DNA of 19,820 nt from an uncultured Atopobium sp. (GCA_937990665.1 CALKRF010000109.1:1-19820); one strand, 5' to 3'; positions 6,937 through 16,300 are shown, counted from the stretch's first letter. Notes: generated by a model not told the origin, from the sequence alone. Numbers and translations are program-made.

Positions 6937-7638
6937 ATGTCTTTTGTTGAATTTAAAGAGGTAACAAAGACGTATACCATGGGCTCCGTCAAGGTACACG
7001 CTGTCCATGACATGAACTTCTCCATAGAAGAGGGCGAGCTTTGCGTAATTGTTGGCCCATCAGGTGCCGGTAAAACAACTGTCTTAAATATGCTCGGAGG
7101 TATGGATACCTGTACCTCCGGGTCTATTTATTTAGACGGAAAAGAAATTGGCGGGCTTTCGGAAAAAGAAAGAACGCTCTATCGCCGTCATGACATTGGC
7201 TTTGTTTTCCAGTTTTACAATCTTGTTCCTAATCTCACTGCAAAAGAAAACGTTGAGCTTGCTTCTCAGATTTGTCTTGACCCTATGCAGCCAGAAGATG
7301 CACTTCGAGCTGTTGGTCTTGAGCATCGTATGGATAACTTCCCAGCTCAGCTCTCCGGTGGAGAGCAGCAACGCGTTTCTATTGCACGCGCTTTGGCAAA
7401 GAATCCGCGTCTTCTGCTCTGCGATGAGCCAACAGGTGCGCTGGATTATAAAACAGGAAAGCAAATTCTTAAGCTCTTGCAGGATATGTGCAAAGAGCAG
7501 CATAAGACCGTGGCTATTGTCACGCACAACTTTGCGTTCACTCAAATTGCCGATAGGGTAATCCACGTTAAAGAGGGTCAAGCTCAATCGGTAGAAATTA
7601 ATCAACACCCAGCTGACGCGCTTACTGTCGAGTGGTAG
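6937..7638 (+). CDS. ABC transporter ATP-binding protein, MacB/LolD type
   Basis: This 233-residue ATPase carries all the expected motifs: Walker A at Gly40-Thr48 (Gly-Pro-Ser-Gly-Ala-Gly-Lys-Thr-Thr), a Q-loop Phe-Gln-Phe-Tyr-Asn-Leu-Val-Pro, the signature Leu-Ser-Gly-Gly-Glu-Gln from residue 139, Walker B ending in Asp163-Glu164, and the switch His197. The sequence style is that of ATPases that work with FtsX-fold permeases (MacB, LolD, FtsE relatives) rather than with uptake permeases. AGGAG lies 6 bases before ATG 6937; an additional GGAGG at 6908-6912 has no start near it. The permease ATG follows the stop by 2 bases, so the pair forms one complex on the cytoplasmic membrane. Confidence 0.94.
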   Translation: MSFVEFKEVTKTYTMGSVKVHAVHDMNFSIEEGELCVIVGPSGAGKTTVLNMLGGMDTCTSGSIYLDGKEIGGLSEKERTLYRRHDIGFVFQFYNLVPNLTAKENVELASQICLDPMQPEDALRAVGLEHRMDNFPAQLSGGEQQRVSIARALAKNPRLLLCDEPTGALDYKTGKQILKLLQDMCKEQHKTVAIVTHNFAFTQIADRVIHVKEGQAQSVEINQHPADALTVEW

Positions 7639-7640
7639 TT

Positions 7641-10600
7641 ATGCCCCGCGCTCTTTTTACCGAGATTACTCGGACCATCAAAGGGTCTCTCGCCAGATTT
7701 CTTGCAATTGCAGGAATTGTTGCGTTGGGCTGCGGCTTCTTTGCGGGACTCAAAATGGCAAGCCCTGACATGCAAGAAGCGGCTCATGCGTTTTATGCAA
7801 ACCAGCATCTCTATGACCTTCGCGTCATCTCAACACTTGGATTAAGCGAGAAGGACGTTTCCGCCCTTGCGTCAGTTGAGGGTGTTGAAACGGTTATGCC
7901 TTCTCGGACGGTAGACGTTATGGCTACACTGACGTCATCGCAATCTACTGCTCGTGTGAGTTCTTTTAGACCCGGTGAGCTTAACCAGCCAATAGTGGTT
8001 GAAGGAAGACTTCCTCAAGGACCTTACGAGTGTGTGATGAGCGCAGATCCCAAGAAACGTGCAGATATTAGCCTTGGTCAACAGATTGAGCTGCCAGATA
8101 CTTCAAACGGCGTTCATTTAAAGGGCGGCTCGTACACGGTTGTTGGTTTTGTAAATGCGCCAACGTATCCGTATGTCAGCAATTTTGGTACTACATCGTT
8201 AGGCAATGGCATTGTGCAGCAATTTGTGTATGTCACTGAAGATGCTTTTGCAGATGATGACCCTTATACCGAAGTGTATGTGACAGTTCAGGGTGCTACC
8301 AGGTATAAGAGCGGCTCATCGGCGTATCAGAGCGCTGTTGATAGCGTTGCAGAACGCATTACACAGATGAATCCGTCGCTTGCTGCTCTTCGTTTGCAAG
8401 AGCTCAAAGATGACGCTCAAACTCAGGTTGATGAGGCTCGTCAAAAGCTGGAGCAATCAAGACAAGAGGCCGCGGATAAACTAGGGGATGCTCAGAAGAA
8501 GCTTGATGATGCGGAGGCACAAATTTCCGCTCAGCAGCAAAAGCTGGATGATGGTCAGAAGCAATATGATGCAGGACGTCAGCAGCTTACAGCTTCGCGC
8601 TACAGTGCTGAGCAGCAATTTGCACAAGCGGAAGCTCAGATTACAGCTTCAGAGGCACAGATAGCCCAGGGAACGGCTGAGCTTAGTGCAGGAGAAGCTC
8701 AGTATCAGGCTGGTCTTGCGGCCTACAATGCAGGACAAGCAACGTTTACACAGCAAAAGAGTGCGTTTGAAGCGGGTAGAGATGCGTTTCTCGCAGGACT
8801 TGCTGCGCAAGGAATTACGGCTTCTACCCTTGAAGATGCACAGCAGCAGCTCAGTGCTTTAGGTCTACCAACCTCGCAAGTGGACGCCCTTCTCGCCACA
8901 CAGGCGCAGATTGGCGCTGCAGAGACAGAGCTTGCTTCCCAGCAGCAGGCTTTAGCAGCCGCGCGAGAAGAGCTAGATCAGCGCACGGCTCAACTACATG
9001 AGGCAGAGTCTCAGGTAGCTCAGGCGCGCCAGGACTTGAGTGAAGCAAGAAGCACTACTGCAGATCAGCTGTCTGCAGCTCAGGATAAACTTGCCGCGTC
9101 GCTTAGCCGCCTGAACGCAGGACAAACGGCTCTCCAAAACGCAGAGGCTCAGACTAACGAGGGAAGGCAGAGCCTTGAGGAGCAACGCACTGAGGTTGAG
9201 AAACAGCTTGCTGATGGCCAGGCAAAAATTGATGAGGCACAAAAGAAGATTGATGAGCTTAAAGAGCCTGATGTGTATGTACTTGATCGCACAAAAGAGA
9301 TTGGTATTGCAGCTTATCAAGCAGACTCTGAGCGTATCAACGATATTGCCAATGTGTTCCCGTTGATGTTCTTCTTGGTGGCTGCTTTGGTGTCACTTAC
9401 CAGTATGACGCGCATGGTATCTGAAGAGCGTACGCTTATTGGTGTTCATAAGGCGCTTGGTTATTCAACTGCTCAGATTGCGGCAAAGTACCTGTTATAT
9501 GCCTTGCTTGCCTCACTTTTGGGTTCCGTTATTGGCATAGCATGTTTAAGTCAAGTGTTGCCAGGCGTTATTATCTCTGCATACGGGTCAATTTATACCA
9601 TCCCAAATGGGGGAGCTCCTTATCCTATCCAGCTAAATAGCGCGCTGCTTTCGGGACTTTCTGGTATAGGCATTACGCTTCTTTCGACCATGGCCGCCGT
9701 TTTGTCCTCTCTGAAAGAAGAGCCTTCTAGTCTCATGCTTCCAAAAGCTCCAAAAGCGGGCTCAAAGATTTTACTTGAGCGCGTTGAGCCTCTATGGTCC
9801 AGATTGTCTTTCTCGTGGAAAGTTACAATCAGAAACCTTGTCCGTTATAAGCGGCGCTTGATTATGACGCTCGTAGGAATTGCTGGATGTACTGCACTCT
9901 TGTTAGTGGCTTTTGGCCTTAGAGATTCTATTAGCGACATCATTGATAACCAATGGCCAGCTATCTCGCATTATGACTACATTGTGGGAATGACCTCCGA
10001 TGTTTCAAGTGAAGAAGCTAATCAGATTAATGCAGAGCTTAATCAAGTGGGTGCCACAAACATTCATCGCATAACAAGAGAAAATGTTCTTCTTGAGTCA
10101 CCTACACAAAAGGCAGGCTCGCTTACAAGAACAACTATTATGACCAGTAATTCTCTTCAAGACCTCACGGGCTTAGTTACCCTGCGCAATCGTCTTTCTG
10201 GTCAGGCAATAGAGCTTGGAGAAGATTCGGTTGTCATTACAGAAAAGCTTGCAAAACGGCTGGGTGTAGGTGTGGGAGATACCATTCAGGTCTATGCTCA
10301 AGACAGAATTGGAAACGCTTCAGGTGAGCCAAGCACGCTTACTATTACAGGAGTTGCCGAGAATTACGTTGGGTCGTATCTATATGTGGGACCTTCTGCA
10401 TGGCATTCCCTGGGCATTCAAGATGACGCCACGGATGGCTGGTATGCAACGCTTCCCGAGGATCAAACAACAAGAGATGCGTTTGGAGAAAAGCTTATTA
10501 ACCAGGCAGGAGTTGCAACAGTAGATGATGTCAATGAGGCTATTCATACCTACAAAGAATCACTTGCCGTAGTTAATCGCGTGGTAGCCATTCTTATTGT

Positions 10601-10973
10601 GGCCGCAGCTCTGTTGGCTTTTATCGTCTTGTATAACCTCACTAATATCAATATTGAAGAGCGCATTAGAGAGATTGCCAGCCTCAAAGTACTTGGATTT
10701 ACGCGACACGAGGTTGATGCTTACGTCTTTAGAGAAATTGCATTATTAGCCGTCTTTGGAGCGCTCTTTGGACTTGTTCTAGGAACATATCTTGAGGGAT
10801 TTGTAGTTCAAACTGCAGAGATTGATCTTGTTATGTTTGGTCGTGCTATCCATGTACCAAGTTATTGGTTTGCTTTTGGACTCACACTTGTTTTCTCGCT
10901 GTTAGTGTATGTTGCTATGCGGCCAAAGCTCAAAAATATTGATATGGTGGAGAGCTTGAAGAGCGTTGAGTAG
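7641..10973 (+). CDS. FtsX-fold ABC permease with long extracytoplasmic coiled coil
   Basis: This 1110-residue permease partners the ATPase just upstream. In order it has: helix 1 (about 18-37); an extracytoplasmic domain to about residue 250; a Gln/Ala/Glu-rich heptad region of about 290 residues (roughly 253-545); helices near 571, 617 and 670 forming the first FtsX module; helix near 745; a second extracytoplasmic domain (about 770-975); and three C-terminal helices near 985, 1040 and 1085. MacB-type permeases do not carry molecules through a pore; they couple ATP hydrolysis to movement outside the membrane. The coiled coil could reach into the wall to grip or activate a partner, which is inference. 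ATG 7641 lies 2 bases after the ATPase stop; an overlapping in-frame GTG at 7632 is possible but less likely. A one-mismatch copy of the recurrent motif lies at codons 15-19. Confidence 0.9.
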   Translation: MPRALFTEITRTIKGSLARFLAIAGIVALGCGFFAGLKMASPDMQEAAHAFYANQHLYDLRVISTLGLSEKDVSALASVEGVETVMPSRTVDVMATLTSSQSTARVSSFRPGELNQPIVVEGRLPQGPYECVMSADPKKRADISLGQQIELPDTSNGVHLKGGSYTVVGFVNAPTYPYVSNFGTTSLGNGIVQQFVYVTEDAFADDDPYTEVYVTVQGATRYKSGSSAYQSAVDSVAERITQMNPSLAALRLQELKDDAQTQVDEARQKLEQSRQEAADKLGDAQKKLDDAEAQISAQQQKLDDGQKQYDAGRQQLTASRYSAEQQFAQAEAQITASEAQIAQGTAELSAGEAQYQAGLAAYNAGQATFTQQKSAFEAGRDAFLAGLAAQGITASTLEDAQQQLSALGLPTSQVDALLATQAQIGAAETELASQQQALAAAREELDQRTAQLHEAESQVAQARQDLSEARSTTADQLSAAQDKLAASLSRLNAGQTALQNAEAQTNEGRQSLEEQRTEVEKQLADGQAKIDEAQKKIDELKEPDVYVLDRTKEIGIAAYQADSERINDIANVFPLMFFLVAALVSLTSMTRMVSEERTLIGVHKALGYSTAQIAAKYLLYALLASLLGSVIGIACLSQVLPGVIISAYGSIYTIPNGGAPYPIQLNSALLSGLSGIGITLLSTMAAVLSSLKEEPSSLMLPKAPKAGSKILLERVEPLWSRLSFSWKVTIRNLVRYKRRLIMTLVGIAGCTALLLVAFGLRDSISDIIDNQWPAISHYDYIVGMTSDVSSEEANQINAELNQVGATNIHRITRENVLLESPTQKAGSLTRTTIMTSNSLQDLTGLVTLRNRLSGQAIELGEDSVVITEKLAKRLGVGVGDTIQVYAQDRIGNASGEPSTLTITGVAENYVGSYLYVGPSAWHSLGIQDDATDGWYATLPEDQTTRDAFGEKLINQAGVATVDDVNEAIHTYKESLAVVNRVVAILIVAAALLAFIVLYNLTNINIEERIREIASLKVLGFTRHEVDAYVFREIALLAVFGALFGLVLGTYLEGFVVQTAEIDLVMFGRAIHVPSYWFAFGLTLVFSLLVYVAMRPKLKNIDMVESLKSVE
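7683..7697 (+). repeat. Recurrent motif, one-mismatch copy
   Basis: GGGTCTCTCGCCAGA differs from the intergenic copy at 3970 by a single base over 15. It lies near the start of the permease gene and is read as Gly-Ser-Leu-Ala, in another frame from the copy at 6044. Confidence 0.65.
8890..8898 (+). repeat. Recurrent motif, partial core copy
   Basis: TTCTCGCCA inside the coiled-coil coding region. The GGG half is missing, so this copy could be chance. Confidence 0.35.
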
Positions 10974-11053
10974 GCATCTTTTGCGCGCCCCAGGAAGGCA
11001 CATTTTAGATAAGATAGAAGATAGTTGAGATTGCTTATTTATAAGGAGTTGGT

Positions 11054-14000
11054 ATGCCTAAGGTTTCTTTTGTAATTCCTGCATACAACATCGAATCGTA
11101 CATTGGGCGTTGTATTCAAAGTGTAAAGAATCAGACGTTTGGTGATTTTGAAGCAATTATTGTTGATGACGCCTCAACAGATTCCACTCCAGAGAAAATC
11201 GTTACGGCAGTAGGGGATGACAAAAGGTTCAAAGTTGTTACTCATGCAACTAACCAGGGACTTCATCTTGCACGTAAAACTGCTGCAGCTCATACAAAAG
11301 GCGAGTGGGTCTTTTGCCTAGACGGTGATGATGAGGTTACTCCTGATTTTCTTGAGCAGGTAGTTGCTCGTATTGATCAGAACCCTGTTGATATTCTCCA
11401 CCTTGGTATTACCGTTATTCCAGAAAATGGTGTTGACCCAGCTGATGCAAAGTCTTTTGAAAGCTACATTAACCAGCAATCAGACTTTACTCAAGGCGAT
11501 GATATCCTACGCATTATTTATGATGAGGGCTATGGGCAGAAGCTTGATTGGCGCGCTACGCAACGCTTGTATCGCGGAGAGCTTTTCCGCTCTGCCTTTG
11601 CAGAGATGACTTCGGAGCGCCTGGTAAGAGCAGAAGATGCCTATGAGGTATTTATCCTGGCAGATAAGGCTCAGACTGCCGATGGTTTTGAGTCTTGCAG
11701 AGGCTTTTTGTACCACTATGGTATCGGAGTAACTGGTGCTTCTCGTATTTCTTTAGATAAGTTCGGAGAGTTTTGCTATCAGTTCTTAGACAACATTGAT
11801 CAAGTAGAACTTTATATTGGCAAGACAGATACTATTGCTCATCTCAATTCGTTTAGGGGTATGAAGCATAGATTGCTGGAGCTTTTGAGTGCTGAGTGGA
11901 GATTCCGTCTTGCTCCTGAAGATCAAGAGGCTGCTCTTGAGCCGTTTGCCATCCTCTTTGGACCATCAGTAGCAGCTCGAGAGCTCTATCGCTTTGTAAG
12001 AGATATTGCTTACGAGGCTATTGCTACTGATACAGAGCTTCCAGAAGACAGTGATGCCTATCGCTACAGGACGTATGCAAAGAAATATGCTGCTCTCATG
12101 CATCAGGATGAGGGACTGTCGTTTGACAGGGCAGTTCGCATGAAACAGATTGCCGATGAGCACATGGAATATCTAGAAAGAAAGCACATGGTAAAGATGT
12201 TTGAGCAGCAGCCTATTCGCATTCTTATCACTTCTCATAAAGATGTTGATGTTCCCGCAAGCAACTACCTTCAGCCTATTCAGGTGGGACCAGGTCATAA
12301 GAGTAATCGCTTTACGTATATGCTCCACGACGATGAGGGCGATACCATTACCGAGAAAAACCCAATGTACTGTGAGATGACTACACAGTATTGGGCATGG
12401 AAGAACATCGCCAATGCTCGCTATGTTGGCTTTGGCCATTATCGTCGCTACTTCAACTTTACCGATACGGTTTATCCAGAAAATCCGTTTGGTGAGGTTA
12501 TGGATGACTTCATTGATGAAGATGCCATTAAGAAATATGGTCTTGATGACCAGACTATTGCTCAGTGTATTGAAGGCTATGACCTTATTACCACGGGAGT
12601 AAAGGATATTCGCAAATTCCCTGGAAGCGCTAACACACCTCTTGAGCAGTACCATGCTGCTCCACTGCTTCATCCAAAGGATATGGATACCATGGCTGCG
12701 CTCATTATTGAGCGTCACCCAGAGTATGCAGAGGATGTAAACGCTTTTCTCAACGGCCATCAGCAGTGCTTCTGTAACATGTACATCATGCGTAAAGAGC
12801 TCTTTGACCGCTATGCTGCATGGGTGTTCCCACTTGTTGACGAGTGGACTGCTCGCACTGATATGTCTACGTACAGCAAAGAGGCCCTAAGAACTCCAGG
12901 TCATCTGACTGAGCGTCTCTTTAATATCTGGCGTATGCATATGCTGCGTACAGAGGGCAAAAACTGGAAGGTAAAAGAGCTTCAGTGCATTCACTTTACC
13001 AATCCAGAGCCTCGTCAGAAGTTCATTCCTCTCTTTGAAGAGAAGCCTGAGATTGCAAGCCAGAACGTTGTTCCTGTTGTCTTTGCAGCAGATAATAACT
13101 ACGTTCCAATTCTTACCTGCGCTATGGGTTCAATGCTTGAAAACGCCGACCCTAACCGCTTCTACGATGTAGTTGTCCTTAACACCAATATTGGCAGCTC
13201 AAAGCAGGAGATGGTTAAGAAGTACTTCTCGCGTTATAAGAATGCTCGTATTACGTTCTATAACGTGTGGCGTATGGTTAAAGACTACAAGCTAGACACT
13301 AATAATGCGCACATTAGTGTGGAGACATACTTCCGTTTCTTGGCTCAAGACATTCTTTCTGGTTACGATAAGGTTGTCTATCTAGACTCTGACCTTGTGG
13401 TCAATGGTAATGTTGCTGAACTTTATGATGTAAGAATGGGCAGCAATCTTATTGCTGCAACGCTTGATATTGATTATCTGGCAAACCTTAACATCCGCGG
13501 CGGAGATCGCATGAAGTACAGCCTTGATGTGCTTAACCTCAAGAATCCTTATGCGTACTTCCAGGCGGGAGTTATGGTCTTTAATACCGCTGAACTGCGT
13601 CGCTATCATACTGTTCCAGAATGGTTGCGCATTGCATCCAATCCAATCTTTATCTACAACGATCAAGATATTCTGAACAGCGAGTGCCAGGGTCGCGTTG
13701 TCTATCTCCCTGCTGACTGGAACGTGACACACAACATTTTTGGACGTGCCGAGAAACTCTATCCAATGGCACCAAATAGCGTCTTTGATGACTATCAGGC
13801 AGCACGTCGTGCCCCAAAGATTGTTCACTTTGCTGGTGCTATTAAGCCTTGGCAGAACGCTAGCTGCGACATGGCGTCCTATTTCTGGAAGTACGCGCGC
13901 AACACTCCGTTCTACGAGGTTATTATTCAGGACATGGTGCCAGGCGCTAGAAATGACGCCGATGTCACAGAGTTCCACGAGCGTGCGCTTTCTGATGCAA

Positions 14001-14098
14001 GCCCTCTGCGCAAGATTATTGACCCCATTGCACCATATGGCAGCGCAAGGCGAGAAGCCCTTAAGGCCCTTGGTAGAACCTTAAGAGGACGCAAATAA
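11054..14098 (+). CDS. Three-domain glycosyltransferase: GT2 + DUF4422 + GT8
   Basis: This 1014-residue protein contains three separate transferase-type domains. The N-terminal GT2 domain has Val-Ile-Pro-Ala-Tyr-Asn, Asp38-Asp39 and the metal-binding Asp90-Gly-Asp-Asp93. The middle DUF4422 domain (about 388-640) shows Gln-Tyr-Trp-Ala-Trp-Lys-Asn and Gly-His-Tyr-Arg-Arg-Tyr-Phe (about 460-466). The C-terminal GT8 domain (from about 672) has Phe-Ala-Ala-Asp-Asn-Asn-Tyr and a DxD motif Asp-Ser-Asp near 777-779, with a His-Phe-Ala-Gly segment later. No membrane helix or signal is obvious, so it should act in the cytoplasm on nucleotide sugars, building a cell-surface glycan. DUF4422 is linked to sugar transfer by family context only. 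AAGGAG precedes ATG 11054. No other glycan genes are in the window. The product and acceptor are unknown. Confidence 0.93.
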   Translation: MPKVSFVIPAYNIESYIGRCIQSVKNQTFGDFEAIIVDDASTDSTPEKIVTAVGDDKRFKVVTHATNQGLHLARKTAAAHTKGEWVFCLDGDDEVTPDFLEQVVARIDQNPVDILHLGITVIPENGVDPADAKSFESYINQQSDFTQGDDILRIIYDEGYGQKLDWRATQRLYRGELFRSAFAEMTSERLVRAEDAYEVFILADKAQTADGFESCRGFLYHYGIGVTGASRISLDKFGEFCYQFLDNIDQVELYIGKTDTIAHLNSFRGMKHRLLELLSAEWRFRLAPEDQEAALEPFAILFGPSVAARELYRFVRDIAYEAIATDTELPEDSDAYRYRTYAKKYAALMHQDEGLSFDRAVRMKQIADEHMEYLERKHMVKMFEQQPIRILITSHKDVDVPASNYLQPIQVGPGHKSNRFTYMLHDDEGDTITEKNPMYCEMTTQYWAWKNIANARYVGFGHYRRYFNFTDTVYPENPFGEVMDDFIDEDAIKKYGLDDQTIAQCIEGYDLITTGVKDIRKFPGSANTPLEQYHAAPLLHPKDMDTMAALIIERHPEYAEDVNAFLNGHQQCFCNMYIMRKELFDRYAAWVFPLVDEWTARTDMSTYSKEALRTPGHLTERLFNIWRMHMLRTEGKNWKVKELQCIHFTNPEPRQKFIPLFEEKPEIASQNVVPVVFAADNNYVPILTCAMGSMLENADPNRFYDVVVLNTNIGSSKQEMVKKYFSRYKNARITFYNVWRMVKDYKLDTNNAHISVETYFRFLAQDILSGYDKVVYLDSDLVVNGNVAELYDVRMGSNLIAATLDIDYLANLNIRGGDRMKYSLDVLNLKNPYAYFQAGVMVFNTAELRRYHTVPEWLRIASNPIFIYNDQDILNSECQGRVVYLPADWNVTHNIFGRAEKLYPMAPNSVFDDYQAARRAPKIVHFAGAIKPWQNASCDMASYFWKYARNTPFYEVIIQDMVPGARNDADVTEFHERALSDASPLRKIIDPIAPYGSARREALKALGRTLRGRK
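14049..14060 (-). repeat. Recurrent motif, one-mismatch copy on the minus strand
   Basis: On the minus strand this reads GGGCTTCTCGCC, one base from the 12-mer GGGTTTCTCGCC. It lies at the very end of the glycosyltransferase gene, about 45 bases before the terminator hairpin. Confidence 0.55.
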
Positions 14099-14105
14099 AT
14101 ACCTG

Positions 14106-14137
14106 GTAGGTGCAAGATTTCTTGCACCTACGTTTTT
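14106..14137 (+). terminator. Rho-independent terminator between the glycosyltransferase gene and ligA
   Basis: This is a perfect 11-bp stem (14106-14116 with 14121-14131), 4-nt loop ATTT, then one G and five T (14133-14137). It starts 8 bases after the glycosyltransferase stop and its T-run ends 15 bases before the ligA start codon, leaving no space for a ligA promoter after it. Confidence 0.92.
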
Positions 14138-14152
14138 ATGTTTGGAGTAGTA

Positions 14153-16270
14153 ATGGCAGCACTTTCGCCAAAAGATGCCGCTCGCGCAGCGGAGCTTAAC
14201 AGGATCTTAAACCATGCAGCATATGCCTACTATGCTCTTGATAATCCAGAGCTTACTGACGCTGAGTTTGACCGCCTTCTTATTGAGCTTCAGCAGCTTG
14301 AGGCAGCATATCCAGAGCTTGTAACTGAGGATAGCTATACCCAGCGCGTAGGTGGTTACGTTTCTGAGCAGTTTGAGCCTGTCCAGCATGCCGCGCGCAT
14401 GTATTCCATGGACGACGCCATGAACTTAGAGGAGCTGGATGCATGGCTTTCCAGGACAGATGAGGCTCTTGGTGCGTCACCTACAAACCCTGTGGCATAT
14501 ACCTGTGAGCTTAAGATTGACGGCTTAGGTGTTGCGCTCACGTATCGTGACGGTCAGTTTGTACGTGCTGCTACACGAGGTGACGGAAGCACGGGAGAAA
14601 ACGTTACAGCAAACGTTTTGACTATCTCTGACGTCCCACGAGAGCTGGCACTTGCTGGTCTTGAGCAGGTTGAAAATAGGGGTCTTAACCAGAGCATTGA
14701 GGTGCGCGGTGAGGTCTATATGCCAAAGCATTCCTTTATTCGTTTGAATGAAGATGCGGATGCTGCTGGTAAACAGCCTTTTGCTAACCCCAGAAATGCA
14801 GCCGCTGGATCTTTGCGTCAGAAGGACCCAAAGATTACCGCTCATCGAGACCTTGAGACCTTTATCTATGCGGTAGCTGATGAAGGGCCGCTTGATGTTC
14901 ACAGCCAGTGGGAGTTCTTGAACTGGCTTCGTAGCTGCGGCTTTAATGTTAATCTTCATGCCCGTCGTTGCCTGAGTGCTCAGGAGGTTCACGATTTCTG
15001 TGCGCAAGCTCTTGAGCAGCGAGGAGACCTTAACTACGACATTGATGGCGTGGTGGTAAAGGTTGATTCGTTTGCCAGTCAGGAAGCTCTAGGTTTTACT
15101 TCTCGCGCTCCTCGTTGGGCTATTGCATTTAAGTTCCCACCAGAGGAAAAGCAGACCGTTTTGCGAGAAATTCGTATTCAGGTTGGTCGTACGGGCGTAC
15201 TCACACCTGTTGCTGAGTTTGATCCCGTTACTGTTGCGGGTTCTACCATTGCGCGCGCAACTCTCCACAACCTTGACGAGATTCGTCGTAAAAACGTGCG
15301 CGAGGGTGACACCATCATTGTCCACAAGGCGGGAGATGTTATTCCAGAGGTTGTAGGACCAGTTTTGAGTCTTCGACCTGCAGATGCTGTTGAGTTTCAG
15401 ATGCCAACTACCTGCCCAAGCTGTGGCAGCCCTGTTATTCAGGAAGAAGGAGAAGTGGCCTTCCGCTGCGTCTCTATTGATTGTCCTGCTCAGGCAGTTG
15501 AACGCCTGATTCACTGGGGCAGCCGTAAGGCCATGGATATTGACGGCCTTGGTGACGAGCTCATTAACCGTATGGTTGAAGAGGGTGTCCTCTCTGACGT
15601 TGCCGACTTCTACGACAAACTCACTGAAGAAACGCTGGCCAGCATGCCTACGGGCCGTGTATACGATACCGATACTGCAGATCACCTTTCTGGCGACAGC
15701 ATTCCTGTGGGCCACACTATTGCTAAGAAGGTTATGGCAAAGGTTGAGGAATCAAAGACGCGTGGTCTTGGACGCGTGCTCTTTGGTATTGGCATGAGGC
15801 ACGTTGGTGCTAACGTCGCAGAGCTGCTCGCCCAAGAATTTGGCTCCATTCAGGCGCTTGCTACAGCTCCTGTCGAGAAGATCGCTGAAATCCCAGGTAT
15901 TGGCCCCAAGATTGCAGAATCTGTACACGAGTTCTTCTCGATACCAGAAAATGTTGCCGTTATTGAGCGTCTTCGTCAGGCAGGCGTAGTGCTAGAGGAA
16001 GAGAAGTCAGAAAACGAGCTTCCTCAGACACTTGCTGGGCTTACGTTTGTTTTAACGGGAACTCTTGAGCACTTCACACGCGATGAGGCTGGTGCCCAGC
16101 TCAAAGCTATGGGAGCAAAGGTTTCCGGCTCTGTATCTAAGAAGACAAGCTTCGTAGTAGCAGGAGAAGCCGCGGGATCTAAGCTTACAAAGGCTGAGAG
16201 CTTGGGTGTTCCCGTACTTGATGAGGCTGCGCTCCAGCAAATTCTTGAAACAGGTCAGGCACCTGCATAA
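14153..16270 (+). CDS. ligA: NAD-dependent DNA ligase
   Basis: This 705-residue ligase seals nicks between Okazaki fragments and in repair, using NAD. The order is complete: N-terminal Ia domain with paired Tyr residues (Ala-Tyr-Tyr-Ala-Leu-Asp-Asn-Pro); adenylation domain with the nucleotide-accepting Lys121 in Cys-Glu-Leu-Lys-Ile-Asp-Gly; OB fold; Cys4 zinc finger (Cys421, Cys424, Cys439, Cys444); helix-hairpin-helix repeats (Ile-Pro-Gly-Ile-Gly-Pro-Lys); and a C-terminal BRCT domain (about 630-700). ATG 14153 is set by GGAG at 14142-14145; an in-frame ATG at 14138 directly abuts the terminator's T-run and is rejected. The promoter is not visible between the terminator and the start, so the gene depends on read-through or on a promoter inside the preceding gene. 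A TATAAT promoter for the next gene follows its stop. Confidence 0.97.
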   Translation: MAALSPKDAARAAELNRILNHAAYAYYALDNPELTDAEFDRLLIELQQLEAAYPELVTEDSYTQRVGGYVSEQFEPVQHAARMYSMDDAMNLEELDAWLSRTDEALGASPTNPVAYTCELKIDGLGVALTYRDGQFVRAATRGDGSTGENVTANVLTISDVPRELALAGLEQVENRGLNQSIEVRGEVYMPKHSFIRLNEDADAAGKQPFANPRNAAAGSLRQKDPKITAHRDLETFIYAVADEGPLDVHSQWEFLNWLRSCGFNVNLHARRCLSAQEVHDFCAQALEQRGDLNYDIDGVVVKVDSFASQEALGFTSRAPRWAIAFKFPPEEKQTVLREIRIQVGRTGVLTPVAEFDPVTVAGSTIARATLHNLDEIRRKNVREGDTIIVHKAGDVIPEVVGPVLSLRPADAVEFQMPTTCPSCGSPVIQEEGEVAFRCVSIDCPAQAVERLIHWGSRKAMDIDGLGDELINRMVEEGVLSDVADFYDKLTEETLASMPTGRVYDTDTADHLSGDSIPVGHTIAKKVMAKVEESKTRGLGRVLFGIGMRHVGANVAELLAQEFGSIQALATAPVEKIAEIPGIGPKIAESVHEFFSIPENVAVIERLRQAGVVLEEEKSENELPQTLAGLTFVLTGTLEHFTRDEAGAQLKAMGAKVSGSVSKKTSFVVAGEAAGSKLTKAESLGVPVLDEAALQQILETGQAPA

Positions 16271-16300
16271 ATGTGTATGTTTAGCAACAAGGTGTTGATT

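Noticed and set aside
185..7697. Explaining the recurrent GGGTTTCTCGCC motif as a conserved peptide or codon-bias effect
   Set aside because: Copies are read in different frames and strands giving different peptides, and one copy is intergenic.
12173..13978. Long antisense open frames of 195 and 198 codons under the glycosyltransferase gene, and similar ones under ligA and the dehydrogenase
   Set aside because: They lie wholly inside well-supported genes, have no ribosome binding site of note, and their translations show no family features. They reflect codon bias of the real gene.
14138..14140. Upstream in-frame ATG of ligA as start
   Set aside because: It directly follows the terminator T-run and has no ribosome binding site, whereas GGAG at 14142-14145 is well placed for ATG 14153.
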